Shown: positions 62,682-64,000 of the stretch, piece after piece | Layout of the letters: every line of letters starts with the position of its first letter | How positions within the stretch are numbered: position 1 is the first letter of the stretch | Assembly (NCBI GenBank): GCA_965203735.1 | Contig: OZ241909.1 | Span: forward strand, 3,609,456 to 3,673,455 | Length of the DNA: 64,000 nucleotides | Origin: Bin55 sp965203735 | Lineage (GTDB): Bacteria; Pseudomonadota; Gammaproteobacteria; Pseudomonadales; Azotimanducaceae | Reading direction: 5' to 3' | Notes under the pieces: model-generated | Databases searched by the model: none | Told to the model about the DNA's origin: nothing | Seen by the model: the letters and a program-made list of their open reading frames with translations, nothing else | Made by a program: the position numbers and the translations under genes

Positions 62682-64000
62682 ATGAGCGCTTCCAACTACC
62701 CGCCCATGATCCAGCAGTATCTGGCGATCAAGGCGCAACACCCTGACGATCTTCTTTTCTATCGAATGGGCGATTTCTACGAGCTTTTCTTCGACGATGC
62801 CGTAGTCGCAGCCGAGCTTCTAGAAATCACTTTGACTTCCCGAGGACGCAAGTCAGGCAATCCCATCCCGATGTGCGGTGTTCCCTTTCATGCGGTAGAC
62901 AACTACCTGAACCGATTGGTTTCGATGGGGAGATCAGTTGTGATATGCGAGCAGGTTGGTGACCCAAACGCAACGAGGGGACCTGTTGAACGTAAAGTTC
63001 AGCGCATTGTTACGCCCGGCACCCTCACAGAAGATGCTCTTCTTGATTCAGACCGAGAGAGTGTTCTCGCAGCCATTTCTGCGACAGGGGCTCGTTTTCG
63101 AACCGCAGGGATTGCGTGGATAAATCTGTCCACAGGTTCTTTTGTATGCACTGAAATCACATCTAACGCTGAGCTTGTCGCTTTATTGGAGTCAGTCAAC
63201 CCATCAGAAGTCTTGACGCCTGAGGGCTGCACAGAAGTGTGGAGTGATCCACCTCAACGTGAGCTAGACCCTTTGAGATTTGATCACGCACTAGGAAAAA
63301 CTGCACTTACCAAGCACTTTGGAACGCAGGATCTCAATGGATTTGGTTTGTCAGACAAGCCTCACGCCATCGGGGCTGCGGCAGCCGCTCTATCGTACGC
63401 ACAAGATGCTTGCCGCCAATCATTGGACTTCATTGATGGCATTCAACTTCACGCCAATCAGTGCACGGTGCGCATGGATGCGCAAACTCGACGCAATCTT
63501 GAAATCAATCGAAGAATAAGCAGCTCTGAATCCAAAGGTACTCTGTTCGACGTGCTGGACTTTACAGCAACACCCATGGGATCACGGCTACTTCGACAAT
63601 GGCTCAATGAACCTAGTGCGATCGTTGAGGAAGTGCAGGATCGACATGACCTAGTCGAAGCAATTCTTTCAACTAAGTCATCGGACAGTTTTACAAGAGA
63701 ACTACGACCCATTGGGGACATGCATCGCACAGTAACGCGAGTCGCATTGAAATCGGCATCTCCTCGAGACTTGCAACGGATCAAAGTGGCAGCACAGTGC
63801 CATGTCGAAGTAAGGGAGTTGATTACGGATCTAGGAATTCAAACTGAAATCGTCAAATTCGAGCATCTTCCAGATCTGAGCGACGTATGCAATCTGATTG
63901 AACGCGCCATTGTTGAGGAACCTCCAGCATTTGTCCGGGATGGCGGGATGATTGCCAGCGGATTTGATGCTGAACTGGATGAACTCCGAGCCATTCGGTC
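62682..64000 (+). CDS. mutS: DNA mismatch repair protein MutS (5' part, runs off window)
   Basis: Only the first about 439 residues lie in the window. The mismatch-binding domain is intact with the Phe-x-Glu motif in FYRMGDFYELFFDDA, followed by the connector (CGVPFHAVDNYLNRL) and the start of the core/lever domain (RRNLEINRR). MutS recognises mispairs and recruits MutL, encoded at the left end of the window. Divergent from recA, with about 300 bases between starts. Confidence 0.97.
   Translation, partial: MSASNYPPMIQQYLAIKAQHPDDLLFYRMGDFYELFFDDAVVAAELLEITLTSRGRKSGNPIPMCGVPFHAVDNYLNRLVSMGRSVVICEQVGDPNATRGPVERKVQRIVTPGTLTEDALLDSDRESVLAAISATGARFRTAGIAWINLSTGSFVCTEITSNAELVALLESVNPSEVLTPEGCTEVWSDPPQRELDPLRFDHALGKTALTKHFGTQDLNGFGLSDKPHAIGAAAAALSYAQDACRQSLDFIDGIQLHANQCTVRMDAQTRRNLEINRRISSSESKGTLFDVLDFTATPMGSRLLRQWLNEPSAIVEEVQDRHDLVEAILSTKSSDSFTRELRPIGDMHRTVTRVALKSASPRDLQRIKVAAQCHVEVRELITDLGIQTEIVKFEHLPDLSDVCNLIERAIVEEPPAFVRDGGMIASGFDAELDELRAIR

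Noticed and set aside
1..64000. CRISPR arrays, prophage structural genes, integrase and rRNA
   Set aside because: I saw no regularly spaced repeats, phage head/tail genes, integrase signature or rRNA sequence in the window.

Overview
This window is chromosomal DNA of a gammaproteobacterium outside the enterics, of roughly balanced base composition and probably from an uncultured lineage. The evidence is gene order: nnr-tsaE-amiB-mutL-miaA with queG divergent, epmA-efp-epmB, DUF1249-cpdA-parE-parC, and mutS/recA-recX-alaS-lysC-csrA-tRNA-Ser-tRNA-Arg are classic gammaproteobacterial neighbourhoods. The two tRNAs beside csrA carry encoded CCA ends, as expected for the group.

Layout. 1-10.6 kb is core: a leftward, tightly overlapping cell-wall/tRNA-modification/repair operon (nnr to miaA), then queG, orn and the EF-P beta-lysylation genes. 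10.8-19 kb is accessory. It holds a two-gene leftward module (a DinG/XPD-like helicase fused to a PD-(D/E)XK-type nuclease domain, plus a partner with its own nuclease-like motif) that looks like an anti-phage system; an IS1595-type transposase remnant; a pair of odd tRNA genes, one a class II tRNA with anticodon UUA; and a NrtR-type Nudix regulator divergent from an unknown 508-residue protein across two matching palindromic operators.

19-35.4 kb is the most distinctive part: a cluster that looks dedicated to a sterol- or steroid-like lipid. It encodes two KshA/Neverland-like Rieske oxygenases, three copies of a sterol C-24-methyltransferase-like gene (one intact, one full length but with an in-frame TAA, one decayed), a cytochrome P450 fused to an N-terminal GOLPH3/GPP34 domain, a Baeyer-Villiger monooxygenase, and a leftward trafficking unit (RND/MMPL transporter, outer-membrane beta-barrel, LolA-like periplasmic carrier). 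No squalene epoxidase or cyclase lies in the window, so the substrate is unknown.

35.6-64 kb returns to mostly core genes (parC/parE/cpdA, MATE pump, katG, ahcY, frmA, bfr/bfd, csrA, lysC, alaS, recX, recA, mutS) mixed with accessory ones: an ankyrin protein, an M28-like protein with an HExxH motif, an LRAT-like hydrolase, EF-hand and acidic secreted proteins, and an amidohydrolase.

A theme crosses regions. I read the stop codons of 46 genes: TAG ends 20, TGA 15 and TAA only 11, which is unusual for this kind of genome. Together with the UUA-anticodon tRNA and two in-frame TAA codons in otherwise open methyltransferase copies, this raises the possibility of partial UAA suppression, though TAA is still the natural stop of several core genes.
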